Shown: positions 1-7,696, counted from the stretch's first letter. The stretch: 8,156 bases of DNA from CAZLLV01 sp964560325 (GCA_964560325.1 CAZLLV010000281.1:1-8156), one strand, 5' to 3'. Numbers and translations: made by a program. The notes: generated by a model not told the origin, from the letters alone.

Positions 1-1626
1 GGCGATCCGACAGAGCTCTTCACCGCCAGGGGCAACTTCGGCGCCCTCCGCTGGTCACCCGACGGCTCGAAGATCGCCTTCGTCAGCTACCGCGACGACC
101 ACTCCTTCATCGGCGTCTACGACCGTGAAGCCGACGAGATCCGCTGGATGGCGCCGTCGGTCGACCGCGACGACTGGCCGGTCTGGTCCCCGGACGGCGG
201 CCGGATCGCCTTCGTTCGCTCGCCGGGCGCGCGGGCCGGGGAGCGCTTCGACCTGACCGCCGGCAACCCCTTCTCGATCCGGATCGCCGACGCGGCGACC
301 GGCGAGGCGCGCGAGATCTGGCGCTCCCCGGACGCGGAGCCGGGCGAGGAGGCGGGCGGCTTCGCGCAGTACTACCCCACCGTGCCGCTGCGCTGGGTCG
401 CCCCGGACGACGGTCCCGGACGCCTCCTCTTCACCTCCGAGCACACCGGCTGGCTGCACGTCCACTCGATCCCCGAGACCGGCGGCGCAGCGGTCGACCT
501 CACGCCGGGTCCCTGCGAGACCGAGGCGAGCGCCGTCACCGACGACGGCCGCACGCTCGTCTTCTCCTCGAACTGCGATGACCTCGACCGCCGCCACCTG
601 TGGCGGGTCCCGACCTCCGGCGGCACTCCGATGCCGGTTTCGACCGGCGACGGGATCGAGACCGACCCGGCGATCTTCGGCGCGGGCGACGCGGAGCGCC
701 TCGCCTTCCGGCGCGCCACCGCCCGCCGGCCGCAGGCGATGGTCGTCGCGCGGCTCGACGGCACCGAGCCGCGGGTTCTCGGACCGGAGCTGCCGGCCTC
801 GTTCCCGGTCGAGGCGCTGGTCGAGCCGACGCCGGTGGTACTCGAAGCCTCCGACGGCCTGGTGATCCACGCCCAGCTCTTCGTGCCTCCGGGGGAGCCG
901 GGCGCGGCGAAGCGGCCGGCGGCGATCTTCCTCCACGGCGGGCCGATCCGGCAGATGCTCCTCGGCTTCCACTACTCCGACTACTACGCCCGCACCTACG
1001 CCATGAACCAGTATCTGGCGAGCCGCGGCTACGTGGTCCTCGCCCTCAACTTCCGCGCCGGCATCGGCTACGGCCGCGACTTCCGCCGCGCCCCGGGGCA
1101 GGGGCCGCGCGGCGCCACCGAGTACCAGGACGTGCTCGCCGCCGCCCGCCACCTGCGCGAGCGGAGCGACGTCGACCCGGAGCGGATCGGCCTCTGGGGC
1201 GGCTCGTACGGCGGCTACTTGACCGCCCTCGGCCTGGCGCGCGACTCCGAGCTCTTCGCCGCCGGCGTCGACCTCCACGGCGTCCACGACTGGGCGCTCC
1301 GGGCGACCGATTTCATGGAGGGCGGCGCCTGGGGGCTGACCGACGAGCTGCTGGAGGCGGCCCGCTCCTCGTCACCGGTCGCCGCTCTCGAAACCTGGAC
1401 GTCGCCGGTCCTCCTGATCCACGGCGACGACGACCGCAACGTCCTGTTCCTCCAGACGACCGACTTGGTCCAGCGGCTTCGCGAGCGGGACGTGGAGGTC
1501 GAGACGGTGGTGCTGCCGGACGAGGTCCACGGGTTCCTGCGCCACGCGAGCTGGCTGCGCGCGCTCGAGGCCGCCGACCGCTTCTTCGAGCGCCACCTGT
1601 CGCGGCCGGCCCCGGCGGACGAGTGA
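1..1626 (+). CDS. S9 family (prolyl oligopeptidase/DPP4-like) serine peptidase, 5'-truncated by the window edge
   Basis: This gene encodes a serine peptidase with an N-terminal beta-propeller and a C-terminal alpha/beta-hydrolase domain. The reading frame is open from base 1, so the start lies upstream; 541 codons are visible. The in-frame ATG at 148 sits inside the propeller and is not the start. Numbering codons from base 1, two PD40/WD40-like blades are plain: W18-SPDG-SKIAFV and W62-SPDG-GRIAFV. Weaker blades follow to about codon 270. The hydrolase domain shows HGGP (312-315) and the nucleophile elbow GGSYGGY with Ser402. Asp478 lies in HGDDDRNV and His510 in PDEVHGF. The Asp-to-His spacing of 32 equals that of human DPP4 (D708/H740), and Ser-to-Asp is 76 against 78. 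The family cleaves short peptides, often after proline or releasing dipeptides or acyl-amino acids. The substrate and any signal peptide cannot be judged without the N-terminus. The kinase gene follows 57 nt later on the same strand, so the two may share an mRNA. Confidence 0.93.
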   Translation, partial: GDPTELFTARGNFGALRWSPDGSKIAFVSYRDDHSFIGVYDREADEIRWMAPSVDRDDWPVWSPDGGRIAFVRSPGARAGERFDLTAGNPFSIRIADAATGEAREIWRSPDAEPGEEAGGFAQYYPTVPLRWVAPDDGPGRLLFTSEHTGWLHVHSIPETGGAAVDLTPGPCETEASAVTDDGRTLVFSSNCDDLDRRHLWRVPTSGGTPMPVSTGDGIETDPAIFGAGDAERLAFRRATARRPQAMVVARLDGTEPRVLGPELPASFPVEALVEPTPVVLEASDGLVIHAQLFVPPGEPGAAKRPAAIFLHGGPIRQMLLGFHYSDYYARTYAMNQYLASRGYVVLALNFRAGIGYGRDFRRAPGQGPRGATEYQDVLAAARHLRERSDVDPERIGLWGGSYGGYLTALGLARDSELFAAGVDLHGVHDWALRATDFMEGGAWGLTDELLEAARSSSPVAALETWTSPVLLIHGDDDRNVLFLQTTDLVQRLRERDVEVETVVLPDEVHGFLRHASWLRALEAADRFFERHLSRPAPADE

Positions 1627-1683
1627 CGGTGTGAGACACTAGCGAGCGCGCCGCGGCGCCCGTCCGCAGCCGCTCTCCCCGTC

Positions 1684-3885
1684 ATGCCCCGCGCTTCGAG
1701 GCTCGTCCGCACCCTCCGGTCCGTCCCCCTGGTCGCCGGCATCGTCGGCATCCTGGCCGGCGGCGCGCTCCTGGTCTTCCGCCTCTCCCCCGTCTGGATC
1801 GGGCTCTCGGTCCTGGCGGTCGGGATCTTCGCCCTGTCGGTGGCCCACTACTGGGAGCGCCGGGGCGCGCTCACCGCCTGGATCCCCTTCCTCCTCGGCG
1901 CCGCGGTCCTGCTCGGCGGGCTCGTCCTCTGGCGCGACCTGCGCGCGGCCGAGACCGAGGATCTCGTCGGCCGGTTGGCGCACGAAGAGCGGACGGCCCG
2001 GCGCGAGGTCGACGCGGTGCTCGAGTCGATGGTCGAAACGGTGGAGGATCTCGCCGGCTCGGACGACATCCCCCGCTCTCGCGCCGAGGTGCTCCGGAGG
2101 ATCGAGGCGGCGTTCGACGCGAACCCGCCGCTCCTGGCGGTCGAGATCGTGACCGCGGACGGCCGGGTGCGCGAGTTCCGCAAGCGCCCCGGGGTGCCCG
2201 AGATCGTGGTGCAGGGGTCGCGCGCCCGCGGGTTGCTCGATCGCGCGACCGAGCGGGCGCGGCGAACGGAGCGGCCGCAGATCGTCGGCCCGTTCCCCGG
2301 CCCGCGGGGCGAGCAGATCGTGCGCGTCCTCGTGCCGCTCACCGCCGGCACCGCCGGGGGCGCCACGCTCTCCGGCCTCTTCTCCGCCGAGGAGTCGTTC
2401 TCGACCCTGCGCGACGAGATCGCGCCTCGGTTCGCCCTGCGCGTCGTGGCCGGCGGCGTCGAGCTCTTCGGCACGGGCGAGCCGGCCGCGGGGCTGCCGG
2501 TGCGGCGGGTCCCGCTCGACGCGCCCGGCGAGACCGGGTGGACGATCGAGATCGCCCCGACCGAGGCGCTGCTCGAGGAGGAGCGCAGCGGGCTCGCCGA
2601 GATCGCCCTCGGGACGAGTGTCGCCCTGGCGCTGCTGCTGACGCTCAGCACCTGGTTCGGCGAGCGCGCCGCGCGCCGGGCGCGGGCCTTCGAGAGCGCG
2701 GTCGCCGAGCGCACGGCGGAGCTCGAAGCGGCGCGCGCCGAGGCGCAGGAGGCGAACGAGGCGAAGGACCGCTTCCTCGCCATGCTCGGCCACGAGCTGA
2801 GAAACCCGCTGGCGTCGATCAACACCGCTCTCGAGGTCCTGCGCCGCCAGGGTGCGGCCGACCCGGCGGGCGAGGTGCGGATGCGCGGCATCGTGCAGCG
2901 GCAGATGGACCACATGGCACGGCTGGTCGACGACCTGCTCGACGTGTCCCGGATCGAGCGCGGCAAGCTGCCGCTGAAGCTCGAATCGGTCGACCTCGCC
3001 GCGCTGGTGCGGCACCTGGCGGACGCCGAGCGCGCCCGCATCGAGGAGGCGGGCCTGCGCTTCGAGCTCGACGTCGCCGAGCGCCCGCTCTGGATCGACG
3101 GCGACCCGACACGGCTCACCCAGGTGATCTACAACCTGCTCTCGAACGCCGCCAAGTTCACCGAGCCCGGCGGGACCATCCGGCTCTCCGCGCGGCCCGA
3201 CCCCGCGAGCGGTGACGGTGCCGGGACCGCGCGGGTGGCGGTCGAGGACAGCGGCGCCGGCATCGCCCGCGAAGACCTCGAGCGGATCTTCGAGCCGTTC
3301 GCGCAGACCGAGCTCGGCGTCGAGCGCTCGACCGGTCTAGGGCTCGGCCTGCCGATCGTCAAGGGGCTGATCGAGTCGCACGGCGGCACCATCCGCGCCG
3401 AGAGCTCCGGCCCCGGCCACGGCACCACGCTCCGGATCGAGCTGCCCCTGCGGCCCGCGCCCGAGCCGGCGGCCGCGGAGCCGGCGAAGCCCCGCCGCGA
3501 GGCCGAGGCCGCCGGGCGGCGCATCCTGGTGATCGACGACCACGCCGACTCGCGCGAGGCGCTGCGCGACCTGCTCCAGGTCTTCGGCCACGAGGTCGAG
3601 GTGGCGCGGGACGGCGAAGAGGGAGTGCGGGCCGCCGCCGAGGGCGCCGCCGACGGCCTGGAGGTGGTGATCTGCGACATCGGCCTGCCCGGCCAGCTCG
3701 ACGGCTACGCCGTGGCCGAGGCGCTGCGCGAGGCTCCGGAGACGGGCGGCCTCCGCCTGGTGGCGCTCACCGGCTGGGGCGACGAGAGCTCGATCCGCCG
3801 CGCCCTCGACGCCGGCTTCGACCACCACCTCACGAAGCCGGTCGATCCGAAGCTCCTTCGCGAAATCCTCGCAGAGGAGAGCTGA
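1684..3885 (+). CDS. Membrane-bound hybrid sensor histidine kinase (4 TM, HisKA-HATPase-REC)
   Basis: This 733-residue protein senses an unknown signal, autophosphorylates on His and passes phosphate to its own receiver. A basic N-terminus precedes three membrane helices (about 15-33, 36-55, 66-84). A region of about 220 residues, predicted outside the membrane, follows, then TM4 (about 304-324). Basic residues flank the helices on the cytoplasmic side, which fits an N-in topology. A coiled coil (about 330-365) leads to HisKA with GHELRNP, phospho-acceptor His370. The HATPase has the N box NLLSNAAKFT (Asn488), DSGAGI (522-527) and TGLGLGL (550-556). A Pro/Ala/Glu linker (about 586-611) joins a receiver with Asp618/Asp619, acceptor Asp665, Thr696 and Lys718. 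All key residues are present. The sensor region fits a Cache- or CHASE-like fold only loosely, and I could not assign it. There is no HPt or DNA-binding domain, so the output must pass to another protein. The ATG at 1684 is the only plausible start between the upstream stop and TM1; no clear Shine-Dalgarno precedes it. Confidence 0.93.
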   Translation: MPRASRLVRTLRSVPLVAGIVGILAGGALLVFRLSPVWIGLSVLAVGIFALSVAHYWERRGALTAWIPFLLGAAVLLGGLVLWRDLRAAETEDLVGRLAHEERTARREVDAVLESMVETVEDLAGSDDIPRSRAEVLRRIEAAFDANPPLLAVEIVTADGRVREFRKRPGVPEIVVQGSRARGLLDRATERARRTERPQIVGPFPGPRGEQIVRVLVPLTAGTAGGATLSGLFSAEESFSTLRDEIAPRFALRVVAGGVELFGTGEPAAGLPVRRVPLDAPGETGWTIEIAPTEALLEEERSGLAEIALGTSVALALLLTLSTWFGERAARRARAFESAVAERTAELEAARAEAQEANEAKDRFLAMLGHELRNPLASINTALEVLRRQGAADPAGEVRMRGIVQRQMDHMARLVDDLLDVSRIERGKLPLKLESVDLAALVRHLADAERARIEEAGLRFELDVAERPLWIDGDPTRLTQVIYNLLSNAAKFTEPGGTIRLSARPDPASGDGAGTARVAVEDSGAGIAREDLERIFEPFAQTELGVERSTGLGLGLPIVKGLIESHGGTIRAESSGPGHGTTLRIELPLRPAPEPAAAEPAKPRREAEAAGRRILVIDDHADSREALRDLLQVFGHEVEVARDGEEGVRAAAEGAADGLEVVICDIGLPGQLDGYAVAEALREAPETGGLRLVALTGWGDESSIRRALDAGFDHHLTKPVDPKLLREILAEES

Positions 3886-3910
3886 TCGCCCCTCCGCACC
3901 CCGCCCCGGT

Positions 3911-5443
3911 CTACCGCGTCCGGAGCACCAGCCGCCGCGCGAACGCCCTCTCGAACAGCTCCGCCTCTTTGCGCGCCTCCCAGAGCTCGGTGTACGGCGG
4001 CTCCTCGGCGAGCACCGTCACCCGCACCGTCCGCTTGCCGATCTTCACCTCCACGTCGCGCACCCGCCCGGAGCGCGAGCGCTCGAGCTTGCCGGCGAGG
4101 CGCAGGCAGAGAGCGAGCGGCAGGAAGAGGTCGCCCTCGCGCTCCGAGAGCACCGTCTCGAGCTCCCCCGGCTTCGGGTTGCCCCGGTAGTGGTAGCGGA
4201 CCAGGAGCGTCAGGAGCGCCTGCTCGCCGTGGGTGAAGCCGGCGAGGGGCGAGGTCTCGACCAGGTAGGCGCCGTGGGCGTCGTGGTCGTGCTCGCTCAC
4301 CACCTTGCCGACCTCGTGCAGTCGGACCGAGGTCTCGAGCAGCCGCGCCGCGCCGTCGCCGCCGCCGTGGATCGGCCGCAGCTCGTCGTAGAGCCGCCGC
4401 GCCAGGTGACCGACGCGCGCCACGTGCTCGGGCGACGGCGGGTGACGGCGGCCGAGGTTGTCGACGGTGAAGCGGCGCACGTCGGGGAGCAGGTGCGGCG
4501 GCGGCAGGAAGTGGCGGTAGAACGCGCCCTCGCGGATGCCCTGGCCGCCGATCCAGATCCCCGGCGCGCCCGCCTCGCGCAGCAGCCAGCGGAAGACGAG
4601 GGCTCCGGCGACCACCACGTCGGCCCGGTCGGGATTGATGCCGGAGATCGACGCCCGGCGGGCGGCGGTCGAGCCGAGGAGCTCCTGCGTCAGGTCCTCG
4701 AGGTCGGCGCGCTCCAGCAGGTAGCCGTGGAGGGCGAGCGGGTAGCTCCGCCGCCGCTGGACCGCCTTCGCCAGGTTGCGGATCGTGCCGCCGATGCCGA
4801 TCAGCGGTGCTCCGTCCTGCGCCATCGCGCGGGCGGTCCGGCGGAGCCGCTTCGCCACCCGGGCCTCGAGCGCCGCCACCTCCTTCGGGCGCGGCGGGTC
4901 GGACTGGAGGAACGCCTCGGTCATCCGGACCGCGCCGAGCGGGTGGGACTCGGCGCTCGCCGGGCGCCGGTCGACCAGGCGGGCGACCTGCGCGCTGCCG
5001 CCCCCCAGGTCGATCGCCCAGCCGTCGCGGATCGCGAAGCTGTTGGCGACCGCGAGCGCCCCGAGCCGCGCCTCCTCCGGCCCAGAGAGAACGCGCAGGT
5101 CGAGCCCGAGCCGCCGCGCCTCCCGCTTCACGACCCCGTCGTCGTCGGCGTCCCTCACGGCGCTCGTCGCGAGCACCTCCAGGGACCCGAGACCGGTCGC
5201 CTCGGCGTAGTCGGCGAAGAGGACGAGCGCCTCCCGCGCCCGCTCGAGCCCGACCGGGTCGAGCCTTCCTTCGGCGAGACCGCTCCCGAGCCGGATCGGC
5301 TCCTTGATCTGGTCGACGATCTGAAACCAGCGTCCGGGCTCGTAGGCGTAGACGACTAGCCGGGCGGAGCTCGAGCCCAGGTCGACGATGCCGACGCGCC
5401 GGGCGCCTCCGCGCTCCGCGGCCTCCTCAGGCGGGGCCGTCAT
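3911..5443 (-). CDS. ppx: Exopolyphosphatase / pppGpp phosphatase family protein (Ppx/GppA)
   Basis: This 510-residue protein belongs to the Ppx/GppA family of the actin-like ATPase superfamily, which removes terminal phosphate from polyphosphate and/or converts pppGpp to ppGpp. The N-terminal half has the phosphate loop DLGSSSARLVV (21-31), SGPEEARLG with predicted catalytic Glu123, DLGGGS (145-150; Asp145 predicted to bind the metal), GIGGTIRNLA (216-225) and GGQGIREG (299-306). The Glu-to-Asp spacing of 22 equals that of characterised members (E121/D143 in E. coli Ppx). From about 335 an HD-like helical domain follows, with LHEVGK (375-380), the HE form usual in this family, and then GAYLVETSPLAGF. 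The length matches two-domain Ppx/GppA proteins such as E. coli Ppx (about 513). The start ATG lies inside the end of the upstream ppk, a 17-nt overlap in another frame, with only a weak GAG motif ahead of it, so translational coupling is likely. Sequence alone does not separate Ppx from GppA activity; the ppk operon favours Ppx. The 3' end converges on the kinase gene with a 25-nt gap and no visible hairpin terminator. Confidence 0.94.
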   Translation of the reverse strand: MTAPPEEAAERGGARRVGIVDLGSSSARLVVYAYEPGRWFQIVDQIKEPIRLGSGLAEGRLDPVGLERAREALVLFADYAEATGLGSLEVLATSAVRDADDDGVVKREARRLGLDLRVLSGPEEARLGALAVANSFAIRDGWAIDLGGGSAQVARLVDRRPASAESHPLGAVRMTEAFLQSDPPRPKEVAALEARVAKRLRRTARAMAQDGAPLIGIGGTIRNLAKAVQRRRSYPLALHGYLLERADLEDLTQELLGSTAARRASISGINPDRADVVVAGALVFRWLLREAGAPGIWIGGQGIREGAFYRHFLPPPHLLPDVRRFTVDNLGRRHPPSPEHVARVGHLARRLYDELRPIHGGGDGAARLLETSVRLHEVGKVVSEHDHDAHGAYLVETSPLAGFTHGEQALLTLLVRYHYRGNPKPGELETVLSEREGDLFLPLALCLRLAGKLERSRSGRVRDVEVKIGKRTVRVTVLAEEPPYTELWEARKEAELFERAFARRLVLRTR

Positions 5444-7604
5444 TCCAGATCTCGACCAGCTCGGCCCAACCCGAATCGGTGGAGCTCGCCGGTGCGCTGT
5501 CGTCGCGCGGCACCGCCGCCGCCTCGACCGTCCGCTCCTCGGCCCGCCGGATGAACGTCTCCTGCGCGGCGCGGCCCGGCGCGCCCTCGGGCGGTCGGCG
5601 GAGCTCGTAGGTGCCGTCCGGCCGGCAGTCCCAGATCGTCGTGTCGTCGCGGCGGTAGACCTCCAGGATCGCGTCGATCTCGCGGCGCACCCCCGGGTCG
5701 AGGATCGGCACCACGCTCTCGACGCGGTCGTCGAGGTTGCGGCGCATCCAGTCGGCCGAGCCGATGAAGTACTCCGGATCGCCGTCGTTCTCGAACCGGA
5801 AGAGCCGGCTGTGCTCCAGGAAGCGGCCGACGAGACCGAAGACGCGGATCGTCTCCGACTGCCCCGGCACCCCGGGGCGCAGGCAGCAGAGGCCGCGCAC
5901 GTTGAGCTCGATCGGCACCCCGGCGCGGCTCGCGTCGTAGAGCTCGCGGATCACGTCCGGGTCCTGGAGCTGGTTCATCTTGGCGACGATCCCGGACCGC
6001 CGGCCGGCGCGCGCATGGTCGGCCTCGCGGCGGATCCGCTCGACGAAGCGGGAGCGCATGTCGTGGGGAGCGATCAGCATGTGCCGGGTACGGCCGAAGG
6101 GGAGCGCGCCGGTCAGCGCGTTGAAGACCATCGTCGCCTCTTCGCAGATCGCGGGATCGGCGGTCAGCACGCCGAGGTCTTCGTACACCCGCGCCGTGCC
6201 GGTGTGGTAGTTCCCGGTCCCGAAGTGGACGTAGCGCCGGATCCCCCCTCCTTCCTCGCGCACCACCAGCGCCAGCTTGACATGCGTCTTCAGTCGCTCG
6301 ACGCCGTACGAGACGTGCACCCCCTCCTGCTCGAGGAACTTCCCCCACGCCATGTTCGGCGCCTCGTCGAAGCGCGCGGTGATCTCGACCAGCACCGCCA
6401 CCTGCTTGCGCCGGCGCACCGCCTCGGCGAGCGCGCGCACGATCGGCGAGTCGCTGCTCGTCCGGTAGATCGTGAGCTTGATCGCGAGCACGCCCGGATC
6501 GACCGCGGCCGCCTCCAGGAAGCGCAGCACCGAGGTGTCGAACGAGTGGTACGGGTGATGGAGCAGGACGTCGCCGCGCGCGATCTCGTCGAAGAGCGCC
6601 GACGGCTCGGGTCCGAGCCCCTGGAGGCGCGGGTGGGTGACCGGCTCGTGCGGCGGGTAGCGGAGGTCGGGCCGGTCGTCCGGCCGAAAGGCGGTCAGGT
6701 CGCTCACCCCGAGCGGCTCCTCGGCCACGTAGACCCCGCGCTCCTCGATCTCGAGCTGCCGGGTGAGCCAGCCGAGGAGCGGCACCGGCATGCCGCGGCC
6801 GACCTCCAGGCGCACCACGCCGGCGAACCGGCGCGCCCGCAGCTCGCTCGACACCTGGTGCACGATGCTCCCCGGCTCGCGCGCCAGCTCCTCCGACAGC
6901 TCGGCCGCGACCGACGGGCCGCGGGTGCCGCGCGTGACCCGGAAGAGGTGGACCTGGGTCGGCGGCGTGTCGGGGAAGACGAGGTCGAGGCTCGCCGCGA
7001 TCACCTGCTCGAGCGGCGTCCACCCGGCGCCGTCGGGCAGCGGCACCCACCGCGGCCGGTTGTTCGGCACCTTGATGCGCACGAACCGCTCCCCGTCCTC
7101 GTCCGGCACCACGACGCCCAGGTTCAGGCCGAGGTTGCTGATGAACGGGAAGGGGTGCTCGGCGTCGACCGCGAGCGGCGTGAGGATCGGCTGGACGGAG
7201 CGCCGGAAGTAGTCGCGCAGGTGGTCGCGCTGCTCCGGCGTGAGCTGGTCGTAGTCGAGGATCGGTACGCCTTCGCGGGCGAGGGCGGGGCGCAGCTCGT
7301 CGCGCAGGATGTGCGCGATGGCGGCGCCCTGGCGGATCAGCTCGCCGCGGCAGGCGGCGATCTCTTCGGCGGGGGTACGGCCGTCGAGGGAGAGCTTGGT
7401 CGTGCCGCTCCGCACCTGGATCTCGAGGTCGGAGAGGCGCTTCATGGCGAACTCGTCGTGGAGCATGCCGAGGATGCCGGCGAAGCGGACGCGTTCGAGC
7501 AGGGGGACGCCGGGGCTCTCGACGAGGTGGAGGACGCGCCGGGCGAAGGAGAGCCAGGAGAGCTCGCGGTTCAGGAAGGTGTCGTCGGCGGGTCCGCGGG
7601 TCAT
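5427..7604 (-). CDS. ppk1: Polyphosphate kinase 1
   Basis: This 725-residue enzyme reversibly transfers the ATP gamma-phosphate onto inorganic polyphosphate. The N domain opens with FLNRELSWLSF (10-20), a PPK1 hallmark. The head domain (about 106-320) and two phospholipase-D-like C domains follow. Aligned to E. coli Ppk by motif, the phosphorylated His is His441 in LKTHVKL (E. coli His435) and the second catalytic His is His598 in LEHSR (His592). Metal ligands are Arg381 in IYRTSSDSP (Arg375) and Arg411 in RFDE (Arg405). Tyr474 and Arg570 match the ATP contacts Tyr468 and Arg564. All of these sit at one constant offset of six, so no catalytic residue is missing. One oddity is that the usual SNLDEF motif reads MLHDEF (47-52), which puts Leu48 at the E. 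coli Asn45 ATP contact. A tail of about 35 residues, rich in Ala, Ser, Glu and Asp, extends past the normal end. The start ATG is the only candidate: no in-frame start lies between it and an upstream in-frame stop near 7671. It is the first gene of the ppk-ppx operon. Confidence 0.97.
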   Translation of the reverse strand: MTRGPADDTFLNRELSWLSFARRVLHLVESPGVPLLERVRFAGILGMLHDEFAMKRLSDLEIQVRSGTTKLSLDGRTPAEEIAACRGELIRQGAAIAHILRDELRPALAREGVPILDYDQLTPEQRDHLRDYFRRSVQPILTPLAVDAEHPFPFISNLGLNLGVVVPDEDGERFVRIKVPNNRPRWVPLPDGAGWTPLEQVIAASLDLVFPDTPPTQVHLFRVTRGTRGPSVAAELSEELAREPGSIVHQVSSELRARRFAGVVRLEVGRGMPVPLLGWLTRQLEIEERGVYVAEEPLGVSDLTAFRPDDRPDLRYPPHEPVTHPRLQGLGPEPSALFDEIARGDVLLHHPYHSFDTSVLRFLEAAAVDPGVLAIKLTIYRTSSDSPIVRALAEAVRRRKQVAVLVEITARFDEAPNMAWGKFLEQEGVHVSYGVERLKTHVKLALVVREEGGGIRRYVHFGTGNYHTGTARVYEDLGVLTADPAICEEATMVFNALTGALPFGRTRHMLIAPHDMRSRFVERIRREADHARAGRRSGIVAKMNQLQDPDVIRELYDASRAGVPIELNVRGLCCLRPGVPGQSETIRVFGLVGRFLEHSRLFRFENDGDPEYFIGSADWMRRNLDDRVESVVPILDPGVRREIDAILEVYRRDDTTIWDCRPDGTYELRRPPEGAPGRAAQETFIRRAEERTVEAAAVPRDDSAPASSTDSGWAELVEIWNDGPA

Positions 7605-7626
7605 GGCCCTGGGGTTCTCTGGTGGT

Positions 7627-7666
7627 GGGGACCCGAGGGTATGCGTGGAGGGGGGTTTCGGGGGGG
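7627..7666 (+). other. G-tract cluster in the ppk 5' leader region (possible G-quadruplex)
   Basis: Four G runs occur within 40 nt on the plus strand: 7627-7630 (4 G), 7637-7639 (3 G), 7650-7655 (6 G) and 7660-7666 (7 G). The last two are long enough to supply extra G-triplets. The loops are about 6, 10 and 4 nt. The tracts lie between the ppk start codon and the Pho-box-like repeats. The plus strand is the template for ppk, so any quadruplex would form on the template DNA and the leader RNA would be C-rich. In a genome this rich in G+C some such clusters arise by chance. Confidence 0.4.
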
Positions 7667-7667
7667 T

Positions 7668-7696
7668 GTGTCACAGGAATGTCGCGGAGTTGTCAC
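7668..7696 (+). promoter_or_regulatory. Pho-box-like array of three direct repeats at 11-nt spacing
   Basis: Three heptamers lie in tandem with 4-nt spacers: GTGTCAC (7668-7674), ATGTCGC (7679-7685) and TTGTCAC (7690-7696). Their TGTC(A/G)C cores start at 7669, 7680 and 7691, exactly 11 nt apart. The E. coli PhoB box is a direct repeat of CTGTCAT with 4-nt spacers, giving the same period, and the core matches well. The array lies 64-92 nt upstream of ppk, and ppk genes are known Pho-regulon members in several bacteria. That makes a binding site for a PhoB/PhoP-type (OmpR-family) response regulator the likely reading. The repeats read on the plus strand, opposite to ppk, whereas activating Pho boxes normally read with the gene. 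Another OmpR-family regulator, a repressor role, or control of a rightward gene beyond the window remain possible. No convincing -10 element was found on either side. Confidence 0.6.

Noticed and set aside
55..1287. 410-codon open frame antisense to the S9 peptidase
   Set aside because: Low-complexity Arg/Gly/Val-rich product with no motif; the plus-strand frame holds propeller blades and the catalytic triad.
1639..3119. Long open frames antisense to the histidine kinase
   Set aside because: Repetitive Arg/Ala/Asp-rich or Ser/Arg-rich products; the kinase frame carries all kinase and receiver motifs.
3886..3910. Possible terminator between the convergent kinase and ppx genes
   Set aside because: The 25-nt gap is C-rich with no inverted repeat or T-run on either strand.
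4190..5359. 389-codon open frame antisense to ppx
   Set aside because: No recognisable domain and a composition typical of antisense frames in high-GC genes.
5440..7674. 744-codon open frame on the minus strand overlapping ppk in another frame
   Set aside because: Its translation is Arg/Pro/Ala-rich without any domain, while the ppk frame has every PPK1 catalytic motif. It is a by-product of G/C-ending codons.
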